From Neisseria zoodegmatis (GTDB taxonomy: Bacteria > Pseudomonadota > Gammaproteobacteria > Burkholderiales > Neisseriaceae), in the NCBI RefSeq assembly GCF_900187305.1, contig NZ_LT906434.1, positions 1,054,001 to 1,118,000 of the forward strand: DNA of 64,000 nucleotides, in the 5' to 3' direction. A program made the translations under genes and the position numbers. Of this stretch, positions 62,630 through 64,000 are shown one piece after another. The first letter of the stretch is position 1. Every line of letters begins with the position of its first letter. Under the pieces are notes generated by a model. It saw nothing but the letters and a program-made list of their open reading frames with translations, made no database searches and was not told where the DNA came from.

Positions 62630-64000
62630 TTACTGACGCCCCGGCACCGTACCCATGCGCTGTTTCAGCGAAGTGTGCGGCTCGTTGAACAGGCTGGCGT
62701 AATAAGTAGCGTTGGTCATGACTTTTTTCACGTAATCGCGGGTTTCGTTGAACGGAATCGTCTCGGCGTAAATCGCGCCTTCGAGCGAGGAAGACGATTG
62801 CCAGTTGCGCGCGCGGCCGGGGCCGGCGTTGTAGCCTGCCGTGGCCATCACTTCATTGTTTTGAAGGCGGCGTTTGGCATCGGCCATATACCAAGTGCCC
62901 ATGCGGATATTGCCGTTCATGGTGTACAGCTCGCTGCTGCTCATACCGATTTTGCCGGCAATTTCGCGGGCGGTGGCAGGCATCACCTGCATCAAACCTT
63001 GTGCGCCGACGCTGGATTGCGCGCCGAGCATAAACCGGCTTTCTTGGCGGATAAGGCCGTACACCCAAGCGGGATCGATGCCGACTTCCGACGCATAGCG
63101 GGTGGTGATGTCTTTAAACGGCGAAATGTAGCGCAGGTTGTAGTTTAGTTTGGTGTTGGTGCGGTCTGCGCTGTTGATGGCCATTTCGTAAAACTGATGG
63201 TCAAACGCCAGCTGGGCAGCTGTGAGCAACAGATTTTCATCCGCATTGCGCGTGGCAAAACGCCATTCCGCCTGTGCTTGGCGGCGCATTTTCCAGTCGC
63301 CGCTGCTTTGGCTGGCTTTGAACAGCGTTAAAGCGCGGTCGATGGCGCCGTCGCGGGCAAGTTGTTTAACGTCGCTTTTTGACGCCTCGCCGACATTGTT
63401 GCGCGTGCTGACGCGGCGGCCGAGTTCTTCGCCCGATAAGACGGCATAGAAGTTGCGGCCCGATGCAGCGGCTTTTTCATACAGACTGTTGGCGCGCGAG
63501 CGGTCGCCTTGTGCGGCATAACTGCGGGCAAGCCAGTATTGCCAAGTCGGGTCTTGTTGCAGCTTGGCGGGCATGGCTTCGATGATGTTCGCCAGCTCGC
63601 TCCAGCGTTGCAGACGCAGGGCGGCGCGTGCGTACCATTCAAACTGCTCGTTGCTCAATTGGCTGCGGTCGGCGCGGTTGAAATAGTTGAGAGCGGTGGA
63701 CATGTTTTGGCGCAGTGCTTGAACGTGGCCAAGCACGCCCCAAGCGTAGCCGCTTTGTTCGCGGGTAAGGCTGCCCGACATGCTTTCGAGCAGGGAAGCC
63801 GAAGCAGGATTTTTTTGGGCGGCGTTGCCGATGATGCCGACTAAAAGGGCTTCTTGTGCACCTTGTCCGCCTCCGTCAAACGGGCTGCCGAGTGCAGCGG
63901 CGAGGTTGCGGGCGTCGGTAATCTGATTGTTGCTGATTAAGCCGCGCACACGCCGCCAAGCATCTTGATTATTCAGACGGCCTGCCGAGGCGGCACTTTC
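62630..64000 (-). CDS. slt: Soluble lytic murein transglycosylase (3' part)
   Basis: The frame is open to the right edge, so the 5' end lies outside the window; about 457 codons are present. The superhelical Slt70-type U/L domain comes first (FEWYARAALRLQRWSELANII, YWLARSYAAQGDRSRANSLYEKAA), then the catalytic SLT domain: Glu in YGLIRQESRFMLGAQSSVGAQGLMQVMPATA and YNAGPGRARNW. It cleaves peptidoglycan to 1,6-anhydro products in the periplasm. An in-frame uptake sequence near 63974 encodes GRLN. A GTG at 63949 is probably internal. Confidence 0.92.
   Translation of the reverse strand, partial: ESAASAGRLNNQDAWRRVRGLISNNQITDARNLAAALGSPFDGGGQGAQEALLVGIIGNAAQKNPASASLLESMSGSLTREQSGYAWGVLGHVQALRQNMSTALNYFNRADRSQLSNEQFEWYARAALRLQRWSELANIIEAMPAKLQQDPTWQYWLARSYAAQGDRSRANSLYEKAAASGRNFYAVLSGEELGRRVSTRNNVGEASKSDVKQLARDGAIDRALTLFKASQSSGDWKMRRQAQAEWRFATRNADENLLLTAAQLAFDHQFYEMAINSADRTNTKLNYNLRYISPFKDITTRYASEVGIDPAWVYGLIRQESRFMLGAQSSVGAQGLMQVMPATAREIAGKIGMSSSELYTMNGNIRMGTWYMADAKRRLQNNEVMATAGYNAGPGRARNWQSSSSLEGAIYAETIPFNETRDYVKKVMTNATYYASLFNEPHTSLKQRMGTVPGRQ

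Overview
The window is a chromosomal segment of a Neisseria species (Betaproteobacteria, Neisseriaceae). The clearest sign is the dense scatter of the neisserial DNA uptake sequence GCCGTCTGAA, mostly as the AG form (AGGCCGTCTGAA) and often as inverted pairs at gene ends. Typical neisserial genes agree with this: RpoH starting MTMNNAFALP, an IS1016-type element, and a trimeric autotransporter remnant. The dominant AG form argues against N. meningitidis or N. gonorrhoeae, where the AT form dominates.

Layout. 0.2-9.2 kb: a STAS-like protein, an EamA transporter, a K+/H+ antiporter (nhaP2), a DUF808 membrane protein, lnt, rpoH, ferritin and xerC. 9.3-17.5 kb: a HerA-like ATPase, prfA, tRNA-Pro(GGG), and the pheS-orf95-pheT-ihfA-merR-like cluster. 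17.5-21.6 kb: an AT-rich leader and a 1047-residue surface or secreted beta-helix protein resembling C5-epimerases. 21.7-29.3 kb: crcB, dsbD, an orphan amino-acid ABC ATPase, rsmA, a hemerythrin, ispH, lspA and fpr. 29.4-32.5 kb: an accessory island with hicAB, repeat debris and a two-gene ATPase/TOPRIM pair that looks like a split OLD-type defence system. 32.6-50.7 kb: mostly housekeeping genes (uvrA, tatD, hflX, ettA, ssrA tmRNA, DUF1841, kptA, gpx, an aldo/keto reductase, an M14 carboxypeptidase, ppk, ung, gshB, two tandem dgkA genes, PCu(A)C), interrupted by a broken trimeric autotransporter adhesin. 50.8-53.4 kb: an exported protein with 29 seven-residue repeats and an IS1016-like element. 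53.5-57.1 kb: a DUF2868/DUF3482 pair split by an AT-rich, frameshifted foreign gene. 57.2-57.8 kb: two tandem sibling small RNAs with near-ideal promoters and terminators. 58-64 kb: a small ORF, VanZ-like protein, rnhA, a Fur-box-controlled haem-utilisation-like gene, a DUF2863/LMW phosphatase operon, an ADP-ribosylglycohydrolase and the 3' part of slt.

Four copies of one 143-bp element with terminal inverted repeats GAGACCTTTGCAAAA occur at 1.5, 9.3, 11.2 and 21.5 kb, and two end fragments lie at 30.1-30.2 kb. They look like a MITE mobilised by an IS5/IS1106-type transposase that is not encoded here. The most unusual loci are the beta-helix protein at 18.3 kb, the ATPase/TOPRIM pair at 30.7-32.5 kb, the sibling sRNAs at 57.2-57.8 kb and the repeat protein at 50.8 kb. 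All family names come from reading motifs by eye; no database search was possible.
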